Origin: Erysipelotrichaceae bacterium
Lineage (GTDB): Bacteria; Bacillota_I; Bacilli_A; Erysipelotrichales; Erysipelotrichaceae
Length of the DNA: 64,000 nucleotides
Assembly (NCBI GenBank): GCA_017512885.1
Contig: JAFWEP010000006.1
Coordinates: forward strand, 124,001 to 188,000
Direction of reading: 5' to 3'
Below the pieces are notes generated by a model. It was not told where the DNA came from and ran no database searches. It worked only from the letters and a program-made list of their open reading frames with translations. The position numbers and the translations under genes are program-made. This document shows, piece by piece, positions 25,617-33,936 of this stretch. The first letter of the stretch is position 1. Every line of letters starts with the position of its first letter.

Positions 25617-26235
25617 ATTCGTCTTCTTCTTCAGGACGGAAGTGGCGATGATGGCGGTGGGGACGTTCTCCGTCTTCCGGATGAGGGCAGTGACGGGGAT
25701 GATCCTCCGGATCACCGCGCAGATCCCGCCGCATGGCCATGAAGGCTTCGAATCCTTCCGGTCCCATGCGGTGACGGGCCCGGTCCTGCCAGAGTTCTTC
25801 CTCTTCCTTTTCAGGACCGACTCTCTCTTCCAGGGAAGCGATCAGCTTGGAAAGGATCTCCCCGAACTGTTCCTGTTCCTCTTCGCTGAGGCAGCCGAAG
25901 AAGTTCCTTTCTTCGTTGAATTCGGTGGTCGCCCGGCCTTCTTCCGTTAAGCGGATCAGCGCAGAGCGATGATCCTCAGGAGAAGCTTCGCGGGTGATGT
26001 AGCCTGCTTTCTCCAGCTTGCCCAGCAGTTCGCTGAGGGACTGCTGACGGATGTCCAGCAGGTAGGAGAGATCGCGTACGCTGATCTCCGGCTGCATCTT
26101 CAGGATCGCCAGGATGCGGCCCTGGCCGCGGCTGGGGTCAAAGCGCCGTCCGCGGAAACGCTGGGCCCGGTCCCGGTCCATCAGCCGCTGTAAGCGTACC
26201 AGTTTATGAAAAAGTTCTTTATTCGTCGTATTCAT
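25615..26235 (-). CDS. MarR-family regulator with His-rich acidic tail
   Basis: 206 residues; the start has TAAGGAGG 8 bases upstream. The winged-helix domain (residues ~10-145) is typical: ISVRDLSYLLDIRQQSLSELLGKLEKAGYITREASPEDHRSALIRLTEEG. After residue ~150 a charged tail follows, rich in His, Asp, Glu and Arg (HCPHPEDGERPHRHHRHF), not part of normal MarR proteins; it could bind metal ions. Three perfect palindromes in the promoter region, two within the spacers of its own promoters, argue for autorepression. It diverges from a flavin-reductase gene, its likely second target. Confidence 0.9.
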   Translation of the reverse strand: MNTTNKELFHKLVRLQRLMDRDRAQRFRGRRFDPSRGQGRILAILKMQPEISVRDLSYLLDIRQQSLSELLGKLEKAGYITREASPEDHRSALIRLTEEGRATTEFNEERNFFGCLSEEEQEQFGEILSKLIASLEERVGPEKEEEELWQDRARHRMGPEGFEAFMAMRRDLRGDPEDHPRHCPHPEDGERPHRHHRHFRPEEEDE

Positions 26236-26248
26236 TTCATTACCTCCT

Positions 26249-26306
26249 TATATACAGGTACCTGTGGTACCACTGTCAATATACAGGTACCTGTAGGTAT
26301 TGTCAA
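26249..26306 (-). promoter_or_regulatory. Tandem marR promoters with operators in the spacers
   Basis: On the minus strand, TTGACA (plus-strand 26301-26306) stands 17 bases before TATATT (26278-26283). A second TTGACA (26274-26279) stands 17-19 bases before TGTATA/TATATA (26249-26256). An ACAGGTACCTGT palindrome falls in the spacer of the first promoter and on the -10 of the second. Confidence 0.75.
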
Positions 26307-26327
26307 GCATTATTTACAGGTACCTGT
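26254..26327. promoter_or_regulatory. Three identical ACAGGTACCTGT operators
   Basis: Perfect 12-bp palindromes lie at 26254-26265, 26283-26294 and 26316-26327, with centre spacings of 29 and 33 bases. A related GTGGTACCAC palindrome (26264-26273) overlaps the first. They fill the gap between the divergent marR and flavin-reductase genes, and I take them as sites of the MarR protein. Confidence 0.8.
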
Positions 26328-26386
26328 TAAAAATGGAAAACAGGAGAGAGAAACGTTACGGTATAATGAGGGCAGGAGGGATCTCT

Positions 26387-26977
26387 ATGTCAAAAGTTGC
26401 CTGGCGGGCAGGGAATATGCTGTATCCGCTGCCGGCTGTGATGGTCACCACGCTCGATCAGGAGGGAAAGCCCAATATCCTGACGGTAGCCTGGGCCGGA
26501 ACGGTCTGTTCCGATCCGGCGATGGTCTCGATCTCGGTACGGCCTTCCCGCTATTCTTATCAGGCCCTGAAGGAAAGAGGGGAGTTCGTGATCAATCTGG
26601 TCTCGAAGGATCTGACCGGAGCGATGGATACCTGCGGGGTGAAGAGCGGAAAGAATGTCGATAAGTTTGCGGAATGTCAGCTGCATCCGGAAGCTTCCCG
26701 TTTCGTGGAAGTTCCGGGCATCGCCGAATCTCCGGTCTGCATCGAATGCCGGGTGAAGCAGATCATTCCCCTGGGTTCTCACGATCTGTTCATTGCCGAG
26801 GTACTGGGCGTCAATGTCGAAGAGAGACTGATGCAGGAAGACGGACGTTTCGCCCTGGAGAAGGCTTCGCTCGTGGCCTATAACCATGGGGAATACCGGG
26901 CCCTGGGCGAGAAACTGGGCAGTTTCGGTTATTCCGTGCGGAAGAAGAAAAAGAAGAAGGCTGTGAAGAAATGCTGA
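26387..26977 (+). CDS. Flavin reductase-like FMN-binding protein
   Basis: 196 residues from the ATG at 26387, preceded by GGCAGGAGGG; upstream in-frame ATGs overlap the operators and the -10 box (TATAAT, 26362-26367). The split-barrel flavin reductase-like domain fills most of it: LPAVMVTTLDQEGKPNILTVAW, VSISVRPSRYSYQAL, GEFVINL. Such proteins bind FMN and reduce flavins or quinone-like compounds. It ends with a Lys-rich tail (RKKKKKKAVKKC), and the next start overlaps by 7 bases. The operators suggest MarR control, perhaps in response to a drug- or quinone-like ligand. Confidence 0.9.
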   Translation: MSKVAWRAGNMLYPLPAVMVTTLDQEGKPNILTVAWAGTVCSDPAMVSISVRPSRYSYQALKERGEFVINLVSKDLTGAMDTCGVKSGKNVDKFAECQLHPEASRFVEVPGIAESPVCIECRVKQIIPLGSHDLFIAEVLGVNVEERLMQEDGRFALEKASLVAYNHGEYRALGEKLGSFGYSVRKKKKKKAVKKC

Positions 26978-27738
26978 CGAAACTGGCGATAAAGATCGCG
27001 GCGCCATTGCCGCAGTTAGAGAACTATGACCGTTACCTCTTCATCGGACCGCATCCCGATGATATCGAGATCGGAGCCGGGGCATCGGTCGCCAGGCTCT
27101 GCGCTCAGGGCAAAGATGTCCGTTATCTGATCTGTACGGACGGCCGTTTCGGTTTCGATCATATCTCCGGGGTCACTCCGGAAGAGCTGAAAGAGATCCG
27201 CAGGGAAGAGACGAAGAAGGCAGCTGCCTTTCTGGGCGTAAAGGAAGTGAAGTTCCTGGATCTCTGTGACGGCGGCTTCTATACGAAGGAAGAGCTGTTA
27301 CGGGGGATCCTGCAGACGATCGGGGAATGGCAGCCGCAGGTGGTCTTCGTGACCGATCCCGATGTGAGCAGCGAATGCCATGTCGATCACCGCAATGCCG
27401 GAGACCGTGCGAAGGAAGCCTGTCTCTTCTGTGAGAACGAAGAGATCGCGAAGAGCTACGGGGCAAAGACGGCCGTTGTGGAAGCTCTGGCCTTCTATAT
27501 GACCGCGAAGCCGGACCGCTACATCGGCGTCAGAGGATACCGGGCGAAACAGCTCTCGGCGGTCTTCGACTTTCATGTCAGCCAGTATCCGCCGGACTGC
27601 GACGCCAATGCGACCCTGCAGCTTTATATGCGTCTGAGAGCACTGGAGTACGGCATCCGTTCCTTCAAGGGAGAAGCAGAAGGGTTCCGGGTCCTGGGCA
27701 GGATCCACCGCCACTGTCTGCCGGAAGCCGGGAAGTAA
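26971..27738 (+). CDS. PIG-L/LmbE-family deacetylase
   Basis: 255 residues, overlapping the flavin-reductase gene by 7 bases. The family zinc-site motif GPHPDDIEIGAGAS is at residues ~29-42, with the later ligand in VSSECHVDHRNAGDRA (~131-146). PIG-L enzymes remove N-acetyl groups from GlcNAc-type sugars (MshB, BshB, LmbE). No BshA/C or mycothiol gene lies nearby, so the substrate is open. Cytosolic. It shares the operon and presumably MarR control with the flavin reductase, and a terminator follows. Confidence 0.9.
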   Translation: MLTKLAIKIAAPLPQLENYDRYLFIGPHPDDIEIGAGASVARLCAQGKDVRYLICTDGRFGFDHISGVTPEELKEIRREETKKAAAFLGVKEVKFLDLCDGGFYTKEELLRGILQTIGEWQPQVVFVTDPDVSSECHVDHRNAGDRAKEACLFCENEEIAKSYGAKTAVVEALAFYMTAKPDRYIGVRGYRAKQLSAVFDFHVSQYPPDCDANATLQLYMRLRALEYGIRSFKGEAEGFRVLGRIHRHCLPEAGK

Positions 27739-27759
27739 AGCCTCGTGAAGAGGCTTTTT
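27737..27759 (+). terminator. Terminator after the deacetylase gene
   Basis: AAAGCCTC-GTGAA-GAGGCTTT with a TTTTT tail; the next gene's -10 (TAAGAT, 27764-27769) begins 5 bases later. Confidence 0.85.
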
Positions 27760-27776
27760 GTGTTAAGATAGGGCAT

Positions 27777-28460
27777 ATGCTGATCATTACCGGAGATACT
27801 CACAGCACCTTTGACGGCTGGCGGCTGAAGCCGGAACATTTCGACTACAGCGGTCTGACCAAGGAAGATCACCTGCTGATCTGCGGGGACTTCGGTTTCG
27901 TCTGGACCGGAGATGAGCGGGATAAGAAAGAACTGGACTGGCTGGAAGAACTGCCGGTGACAGTGGTCTTTATCGACGGCAATCATGAGAACTTCGATCT
28001 GCTGGAATCCTATCCGGTCAGCGAATACCACGGCGGGAAGGTCCATCAGATCCGTTCCAATATCTATCATCTGATGCGGGGCCAGTTCTATGAACTGAAC
28101 GGCTACACGGTATTCACCTTCGGCGGGGCTTTTTCGATCGACCGCATGCTGAGGACGCCGGGAGTCAGCTGGTGGGCGCACGAACTGCCGACCCCGGAAG
28201 ACTATGCCGAAGCCCGGAAGAACCTTGAGGCGCATGACTGGCGCTGTGATCTGATCGTGACCCACTCCGCTCCCTTCTCGCTGCATCATGTGATGTTTCC
28301 GGTCTTTCCGGGAGATGATCTCTCCCGCTTCCTGGAAGAGTTAAAAGAGAAGATGGACTATGATCACTGGTATTTCGGTCATTTCCACGAAGAGAAGGAA
28401 TTTGGAGCGAAGATCAGTCTGTTGTATACCAACTATGTATATCTGGAGGATAAGAAGTAG
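27777..28460 (+). CDS. Calcineurin-like metallophosphoesterase
   Basis: 227 residues. Metal-binding motifs in order: GDTHSTFDGW (residues 6-15), CGDFGFVW (~37), DGNHENFD (~66), THSAPF (~161) and GHFHEEKEF (~202). These mark a cytosolic metal-dependent phosphoesterase; the substrate (a nucleotide, protein or phosphodiester) cannot be told. The -10 box TAAGAT ends 7 bases before the ATG and only GGG lies between, so the transcript may be leaderless or nearly so. The thioesterase gene starts directly after its stop. Confidence 0.9.
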   Translation: MLIITGDTHSTFDGWRLKPEHFDYSGLTKEDHLLICGDFGFVWTGDERDKKELDWLEELPVTVVFIDGNHENFDLLESYPVSEYHGGKVHQIRSNIYHLMRGQFYELNGYTVFTFGGAFSIDRMLRTPGVSWWAHELPTPEDYAEARKNLEAHDWRCDLIVTHSAPFSLHHVMFPVFPGDDLSRFLEELKEKMDYDHWYFGHFHEEKEFGAKISLLYTNYVYLEDKK

Positions 28461-28850
28461 ATGAATCATTTTGCCAGGGTACAGGGCATGGAGGTCCTGA
28501 AGGCAGAGAACGGGCACTGTGAGATGCGGATGCCGATCGGAGAGGAACAGCTCAACGTGATGGGCAATGTGCACGGAGGGGTCAGTTTCGCCTTGGCAGA
28601 TACTGTAGCCGGTATCGCCTGTGCCAGTACCGGAACGTTCTTCGTGACATTGGATACGAGCTTCTCGTATCTGCGTCCGGGGAGAGATACGGCCTATCTG
28701 AGCGGAAAGGCCGATGTCCTGAAGATGGGAAGTCAGATCGCAGTCGTACGGGTATCGATCTATGATGAGCGGGAAGAAGAGATCGCAGCCGGGCAATTCA
28801 CCTATTTCAATACGGGAAATGCCTGTGATATGTCGATCTTTGCAGATTAA
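28461..28850 (+). CDS. PaaI-type hotdog thioesterase
   Basis: 129 residues; the ATG is immediately after the phosphoesterase stop codon. The hotdog signature NVHGGVSFALADTVAGIA (residues ~36-53) with the catalytic Asp, and LDTSFSYLRPG (~71), fit the PaaI/YdiI-like acyl-CoA thioesterase group. It would hydrolyse an aromatic or medium acyl-CoA in the cytosol. A paralogue (49390) sits in the catabolic cluster. Why it pairs with a phosphoesterase is not clear. Confidence 0.9.
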   Translation: MNHFARVQGMEVLKAENGHCEMRMPIGEEQLNVMGNVHGGVSFALADTVAGIACASTGTFFVTLDTSFSYLRPGRDTAYLSGKADVLKMGSQIAVVRVSIYDEREEEIAAGQFTYFNTGNACDMSIFAD

Positions 28851-28919
28851 GGGAGGATTATCCTTTCCTTCAAGGGAAATCTATATTAAAATGATGTGAG
28901 ATAAGGAATGGTTTAAGGA

Positions 28920-29801
28920 ATGACAAGAGAAGAATTATTAGAAAAAGCAAAAGAATTAGCGGGATCCGAAGATCTGAGCCACGCGCTGCTGCAGGTCCGC
29001 GATCTGCGGAGACAGTGGCGCCAGGGCGGCAGTGAAGAGGAATCTCTTTATGATAAAGAACTGTCCGATGAATTCTACAGCTACCTCGATCAGATCAGCG
29101 CTAAGGAAAAGGAGATCTTTGCCTCTGTAGAAGAGAGAAAGAAAGACCTCATCGAAAAGGCCAAGGAAGCTGCCGCAAAGGCAAACTTCAAGGCTGCTAC
29201 CGAAGAACTGGATCAGATCTTTGAGGAATGGAAGGCTGCCGGCCGTTCCGATAAGGAGATCGACGATGAACTGTGGGCTCAGTTCAAGGCTGTCCGCGAT
29301 GACTTCTTCGCCCGCAAGAAGGAATACTTCGCCAACCTGCGCGAATCCTTCGGCAAGAACAAGGAAGCCAAGGAAGCCCTCATCGAAAAGGCCAAGGAAG
29401 CCAACAAGCTCACCAACTTCAAGGAGATCGGCAACATCATGAACGAACTCTTCGAAGAATGGAAGAAGACCGGAAGCGCCGGACGTGACAACGACGATAC
29501 GCTGTGGGCTGCTTTCAACGGCGAGAGACGTGCTTTCTTCGCCAACCGCAGCGAATACTTCGCCAAGCAGCGTGAAGTCTTCGAAGAGAGAGCGAACGCC
29601 AAGAAAGAGATCATCGCTGAAGCCAAGCGCTGCCTGGCCAGAAGCGAATTCACCGAAGAGGAGATCGCTGAAGTCAAGAGCCTGCGTGCCAAGTGGAAAG
29701 AGATCGGCAACGCCGGACGTGACAACGAAGACGCACTCTGGAACGAATTCAACGAAACGCTGGATCGTTACTTCGAGAATCTGCGTTACTACCGCGACTA
29801 A
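28920..29801 (+). CDS. DUF349-repeat protein
   Basis: 293 residues, highly charged, all-helical with coiled-coil character. Three DUF349-type repeats of ~70 residues can be seen, each with the pattern FKE...ELFEEWKKTGSAGRDNDD.LW..F...RR.FF (near residues 85-145, 150-220 and 225-290). The best known member of this family, E. coli YccX-unrelated YhjX-like proteins aside, has no agreed role; links to stress or ribosome/RNA binding have been proposed. The ribosome-binding site is weak (AAGGA next to the ATG). Codon choice looks biased, suggesting good expression. It stands alone between a TTAAAAT -10-like box and a terminator. Family firm, function unknown. Confidence 0.85.
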   Translation: MTREELLEKAKELAGSEDLSHALLQVRDLRRQWRQGGSEEESLYDKELSDEFYSYLDQISAKEKEIFASVEERKKDLIEKAKEAAAKANFKAATEELDQIFEEWKAAGRSDKEIDDELWAQFKAVRDDFFARKKEYFANLRESFGKNKEAKEALIEKAKEANKLTNFKEIGNIMNELFEEWKKTGSAGRDNDDTLWAAFNGERRAFFANRSEYFAKQREVFEERANAKKEIIAEAKRCLARSEFTEEEIAEVKSLRAKWKEIGNAGRDNEDALWNEFNETLDRYFENLRYYRD

Positions 29802-29807
29802 CAGAAC

Positions 29808-29836
29808 AAGGCTGCTGTGCGGCCTTTTTCTTTTTG
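29808..29836 (+). terminator. Terminator after the DUF349 gene
   Basis: AAGGCTGC-TGT-GCGGCCTT (8 bp, one T-G pair), then TTTCTTTTT. The following TAGAAT (from 29840) probably starts the next unit. Confidence 0.85.
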
Positions 29837-29866
29837 CGTTAGAATATAGATAACGGAGGAATATCT

Positions 29867-30193
29867 ATGATCACAGTCAATATCCGTTACAAAGGTACGA
29901 ACGGAAGTGCTTTGGATTTTGCCCGGGAAATGATCGGTTCCGGTACTGTAGACCGCATCCGCAAGGAGATCGGCAATCTGTGCTATGAATACTATCAGTC
30001 TCTGGAAGATCCGGAAGTAATCCTGCTGGTAGACAGCTGGATGGATCAGGAAGCTATTGAAAGACATCATGCCTCCGGGATGATGGAAGTGATCATGAAG
30101 CTCAGAGAGAAATATGACCTGCATATGGAGGCCGTCCGTTTCCGGGAAGACGAAGGGATCCCGGAAACCGATCAGGCCTTTATCCGGCAGTAG
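29867..30193 (+). CDS. ABM-type (quinol monooxygenase-like) protein
   Basis: 108 residues with a CGGAGGA site. It has the dimeric ferredoxin-like fold pattern of antibiotic-biosynthesis monooxygenase (ABM/YgiN) domains: ITVNIRYKGTN at the start, CYEYYQSLEDPEVILLVDSWMDQEAIERHHAS in the middle, and a closing MEAVRF strand. Such proteins act on quinols, or have haem-degrading or other small-molecule roles without cofactors. The peptidase gene follows 9 bases later, so the two are cotranscribed. Confidence 0.8.
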   Translation: MITVNIRYKGTNGSALDFAREMIGSGTVDRIRKEIGNLCYEYYQSLEDPEVILLVDSWMDQEAIERHHASGMMEVIMKLREKYDLHMEAVRFREDEGIPETDQAFIRQ

Positions 30194-30202
30194 GAGGGGA
30201 CC

Positions 30203-31582
30203 ATGGATATCTTTGCACTGTATCAGAATGAACAGGATTACCCGGATCTGAAGGAAGAGGAAGCGGTACGGCATCTTTCGGAAGCTGTTCAGGTGAATAC
30301 CACCAGTTATCTGGATACCTCCCGGATCGACTATGCCGCTTTTGATGAACTGCATCGGAAACTGCAGCAATGGTATCCCCAGATCATGAAAGAGGGTACT
30401 TACCAAGAGATCGATCACAGTATCCTGATCAAAGTGGAAGGTTCCGATCCTTCCCTGCGTCCGGCGCTCTTGATGGCGCATCAGGACGTTGTTCCGGTCG
30501 TGGCAGGCACGGAGCAGGACTGGCAGCACGGACCCTTCAGCGGCGATATCGCCGAGGGATATATCTGGGGCCGGGGAACGCTGGACATCAAGGAGATGAT
30601 GATCGGGGAACTGGAAGCTCTGGAATATCTGCTGGAACACGGCAAGAAACTGCAGCGTACGCTCTATCTGGCTTTCGGGCAGGATGAAGAGACGATCGGC
30701 AGCGGAGCGCAGATGATCGCTTCCTGCCTGGAAAGAGAAGGCGTACAGCTGGAATTCGTCCTCGATGAGAGCGGAAGAGTCAGCAGCGGTGAAGTCTACG
30801 GAGCGGATGTGGCGGTCGGCAGCATCGGCATCTACGAAAAGGGCTATGCGGACATGAAACTGGTCAGCGAATCGGTGGGCGGACACAGCTCCAATCCCTT
30901 CCACGGCACCTCTCTGCAGCTGCTGGCGGAAGCGATCACCACGATCTGTCAGAATCCTCTGCCGGCGGTCTTACCGGACTGCGTCAAGGAATCCCTGCGC
31001 ATCCTTGCCCCTTATATAAAGGAAGGACCGCTGAAGGAGTATGTACAGGATATCGATGCCCATGAGCAGGAGATCATCGCTTACTATCTCTCCAAGGAAG
31101 ATCTGAACAACCAGATCCGCACCACCATCGCTCCGACCATGATCAGCGGCGGCTCGCAGGCCGGCAACGTCATGCCGCAGAAGATGGAAGCGGTCATCAA
31201 CTTCCGGCTGGCAGCCCAGGACAGCAATGCCTCCCTGCTGGAGCACTGTCAGAAACTGCTGAAGGAAGAGGTCGATCCGGAGTACATCATGGCCAATGAA
31301 GCTTCCCGGGTCTCCCGTTACGATACCTTCGGTTTTGCGCTGCTGCAGCAGACGCTGGAACACTATTTCAAAGACATCGTCTTCGTGCCCGCGGTCAATA
31401 CCGGCGCTACCGATGCCCGCAGCTATGAAGGGATCTGCGACTGTGTGCTGCGCTTCGGTCCGTTCCTGGAAGACCGGGAGATCCGGAAGAAAGGTGTGCA
31501 CGGGACCAACGAACGTATCTCCCGCCGGGCTTACCTGCAGGGGATACGGGTACTGATCCGTCTGATGGATATGGCTTGTTAG
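30203..31582 (+). CDS. M20-family metallopeptidase (carboxypeptidase/dipeptidase-like)
   Basis: 459 residues with TAGGAGGGG before the ATG. The metal-site motifs are clear: LLMAHQDVVPV (His near residue 94), WGRGTLDIKEMM (bridging Asp ~127), FGQDEETIGSG (Glu-Glu ~160), DESGRVS (~191) and the closing HGTNERIS (~433). The length and motifs fit the carboxypeptidase-S-like M20 group that cuts short peptides or N-acyl amino acids in the cytosol with two zinc ions. It lies directly upstream of a polar amino-acid ABC transporter, which may be functionally linked. Confidence 0.93.
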   Translation: MDIFALYQNEQDYPDLKEEEAVRHLSEAVQVNTTSYLDTSRIDYAAFDELHRKLQQWYPQIMKEGTYQEIDHSILIKVEGSDPSLRPALLMAHQDVVPVVAGTEQDWQHGPFSGDIAEGYIWGRGTLDIKEMMIGELEALEYLLEHGKKLQRTLYLAFGQDEETIGSGAQMIASCLEREGVQLEFVLDESGRVSSGEVYGADVAVGSIGIYEKGYADMKLVSESVGGHSSNPFHGTSLQLLAEAITTICQNPLPAVLPDCVKESLRILAPYIKEGPLKEYVQDIDAHEQEIIAYYLSKEDLNNQIRTTIAPTMISGGSQAGNVMPQKMEAVINFRLAAQDSNASLLEHCQKLLKEEVDPEYIMANEASRVSRYDTFGFALLQQTLEHYFKDIVFVPAVNTGATDARSYEGICDCVLRFGPFLEDREIRKKGVHGTNERISRRAYLQGIRVLIRLMDMAC

Positions 31583-31630
31583 TCATATCCCTTTTCTTTT
31601 AGGGGAGATTTTGCTAAATTAGGGGAGCAT

Positions 31631-32302
31631 ATGAATGAGAGAGTTTGGCAGATCCTGATCGATTCCTTCGCAAAGATCCTGATGGCCGGCATCAAGGTAA
31701 CGATCCCTTTGGCCGTGCTTTCTTTCTTTTTTGCTTTGCTGATCTCGATCGTGGTCGCGATCATCCAGTATGCGAACGTAAAGGGCTTGAAACAGCTCTG
31801 CCGTTTCTACGTCTGGATCATCCGCGGTACACCGATCCTGGTCCAGCTCTATCTGGTCTTCTACGGCCTGCCTTCGGTCGGCATCGTGTTACCGGCCTTC
31901 CCGGCAGCCGTGCTCTGTTTCTCGATCAATGAAGGCGCCTATATGGCTGAATCCATGCGGGCTGCTCTGGAAGCTGTTCCGAAGGGACAGCTGGAAGCCG
32001 GCTACTGTGTCGGTATGAACTACTGGCAGATCATGCGCCGCATCATCCTGCCCCAGGCTTTCCGTACCGCCTTCCCGTCCCTGTCCAATTCCTTCATCTC
32101 CATGGTCAAGGGCACCTCGATGGCTTCGACCATCACCGTCAGCGAGATGATCCGGCAGACCCAGATCATCAACGGCCGGGTCTATCAGTCTCTGGCGCTG
32201 TATCTCGAAGTCGGCCTCATCTACCTGATCTTCTGTACGGTCCTGACCTGGCTGCAGAGCTTCGGGGAAAAGAGGCTGAATGCCTACGGAGGGACGAAAT
32301 GA
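31631..32302 (+). CDS. Polar amino-acid ABC transporter permease
   Basis: 223 residues with five to six membrane segments. The HisM/GlnP-type core is typical: YVWIIRGTPILVQLYLVFYG (residues ~58-77) and the EAA loop EAVPKGQLEAGYCVGMNYWQIMRRIILPQA (~115-144) that contacts the ATPase. Imports a polar amino acid (glutamine, cystine, arginine or similar). AGGGGAG precedes the start. It overlaps the ATPase gene by 4 bases, and only one permease gene is present, so it should work as a homodimer. The stretch before it has a weak CCC/GGG hairpin with a TTTT tail. Confidence 0.95.
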   Translation: MNERVWQILIDSFAKILMAGIKVTIPLAVLSFFFALLISIVVAIIQYANVKGLKQLCRFYVWIIRGTPILVQLYLVFYGLPSVGIVLPAFPAAVLCFSINEGAYMAESMRAALEAVPKGQLEAGYCVGMNYWQIMRRIILPQAFRTAFPSLSNSFISMVKGTSMASTITVSEMIRQTQIINGRVYQSLALYLEVGLIYLIFCTVLTWLQSFGEKRLNAYGGTK

Positions 32303-33042
32303 TCGATATTCAGAATGTCTGTAAGTCCTTCGGGGATTTCGGTGCTTTAAAGGGAGTGAGCCTGCATGTCGACAAGGGCGACGTCGTAGCGATCCTGGGA
32401 CCTTCCGGATCGGGGAAGACGACCTTCCTTCGCTGTGTGAACTTCCTGGAGACAGCGGACAGCGGGACGCTGATCTTCGACGGTCAGAAGATCGATATGC
32501 ATTCCGCTACCAGGAAAGAGATCGCCGCGATGCGCCGCAAGACGGCCTTCGTCTTCCAGAACTACAACCTCTTCCTGAATAAGACGGTCCTGCAGAACGT
32601 GACCGAAGGGCTGATCATTGCCCGGAAGATGCCGAAGCAGGCAGCGGAAGAGAAAGCGGTCAAAGCGCTGGAGAAGGTCGGTATGGCCGACCGTCTCGAT
32701 TCCTTCCCCTCCCAGCTGTCCGGCGGACAGCAGCAGCGGGTCGCGATCGCAAGAGCTCTGGCAGCTGATCCGGAGATCATCTACTTCGATGAACCGACCT
32801 CGGCACTGGATCCGGAACTGATCGGGGAAGTGCTCGCGGTCATGCGGGATCTGGCCAATGAAGGGATGACCATGCTGGTGGTGACGCACGAGATGAACTT
32901 CGCCCGCAATGTCTCCAACAAGGTCCTCTTCATGGAACATGGGGAAGTGGTCGAAGCAGCTGACTCGAAGACCTTCTTCGCGAATCCTAAGGAAGAAAGA
33001 ACGAAACTGTTTATCCAGACGATATTGTCCGGCAGAGAATAA
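32299..33042 (+). CDS. Polar amino-acid ABC transporter ATPase
   Basis: 247 residues, GlnQ type. Walker A GPSGSGKTT (residue ~34), Q-loop VFQNYNLF, signature LSGGQQQRVAIARAL (~138), Walker B IIYFDEPTSALDPELIGEVL and the switch His in VVTHEM are all intact. It drives uptake by the permease of the overlapping upstream gene; the binding protein follows 11 bases downstream. Confidence 0.96.
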   Translation: MIDIQNVCKSFGDFGALKGVSLHVDKGDVVAILGPSGSGKTTFLRCVNFLETADSGTLIFDGQKIDMHSATRKEIAAMRRKTAFVFQNYNLFLNKTVLQNVTEGLIIARKMPKQAAEEKAVKALEKVGMADRLDSFPSQLSGGQQQRVAIARALAADPEIIYFDEPTSALDPELIGEVLAVMRDLANEGMTMLVVTHEMNFARNVSNKVLFMEHGEVVEAADSKTFFANPKEERTKLFIQTILSGRE

Positions 33043-33053
33043 GGAGAAAGAGA

Positions 33054-33893
33054 ATGAAAAAAGTACTGAGCGTATTGCTGATGATCCTGATGGCTGTCAC
33101 CTTCGCTGCCTGCGGCAGCTCCTCTTCGTCGGCAGCCCCGGCTTCTTCGGAAACTCCGGCTTCTTCGGAAGAACCGGCAGCTGAAAAGAATATGCTGGAA
33201 CAGATCAAGGAGAGAGGTTATCTCGTGATCGCGACCGAAGGCACCTGGTCCCCCTGGACCTATCATGATGAGACCAGCAATGAACTGGTCGGTTTCGATG
33301 TCGAAGTCGGCAAGGAGATCGCGGCTTATCTGGGCGTCGAGGCCCGTTTCGAAGAAGCGAACTGGGATGCTCTGCTGGCCGGTGTCAAAGCCGGACGTTT
33401 CGATATCGTCTGCAACGGTGTCGGTTATACCGAAGAGAGAGCAGAGAGCCTTGAGTTCTCCGATCCTTATGTCTACACCCGCAAGGTGCTGATCGTTGCC
33501 GACAGCAATGAAGAGATCCAGTCCTTTGAGGATCTGAGCGGCAAGTCCACGGCCAACTCCCCCGGTTCCACCTATGCGGCGATCGCCGAGGAATACGGTG
33601 CTACGGTCGAGTATATCGATACCTTCGGGGAAACGATCACCATGTTGACGCAGGGCCGTATCGATGCCACCATCAACTCGGAAGTCTCCTACCTGGACTA
33701 CATGGCCCAGCATCCGGATGCTCCGATCAAGATCGTAGCCGAGAGCGAAGGTGAAGCGGTCTGCTACCCGGTCATGAAGGGTGAGACCGAACTGTGCGCT
33801 GCCGTCAACGAAGCGCTGCAGAGTCTGCGTGATTCCGGCCGTCTGGCAGAACTGTCCAACAAATACTTCGGCGGGGATATCACCAACAAGTAA
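33054..33893 (+). CDS. Amino-acid ABC transporter substrate-binding lipoprotein
   Basis: 279 residues. The signal peptide ends in a lipobox with the acceptor Cys (TFAACGSSSS, Cys near residue 20), followed by a Ser/Ala/Pro-rich linker. The rest is a SBP_bac_3 domain (GYLVIATEGTWSPWTYHDE, LVGFDVEVGKEIAAYLG, FDIVCNGVGYTEERAE), the group that binds glutamine, cystine, lysine/arginine/ornithine and the like. It is lipid-anchored outside the membrane. The last gene of the transporter operon, with a good terminator. Confidence 0.96.
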   Translation: MKKVLSVLLMILMAVTFAACGSSSSSAAPASSETPASSEEPAAEKNMLEQIKERGYLVIATEGTWSPWTYHDETSNELVGFDVEVGKEIAAYLGVEARFEEANWDALLAGVKAGRFDIVCNGVGYTEERAESLEFSDPYVYTRKVLIVADSNEEIQSFEDLSGKSTANSPGSTYAAIAEEYGATVEYIDTFGETITMLTQGRIDATINSEVSYLDYMAQHPDAPIKIVAESEGEAVCYPVMKGETELCAAVNEALQSLRDSGRLAELSNKYFGGDITNK

Positions 33894-33896
33894 CGC

Positions 33897-33920
33897 AAAG
33901 CGGACTTTTCGTCCGCTTTT
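33897..33920 (+). terminator. Terminator of the ABC transporter operon
   Basis: AAAGCGGAC-TTTTC-GTCCGCTTT, 9-bp stem, followed by T and AT-rich sequence. Confidence 0.85.
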
Positions 33921-33936
33921 ATGTAAAGGAGGAAAC

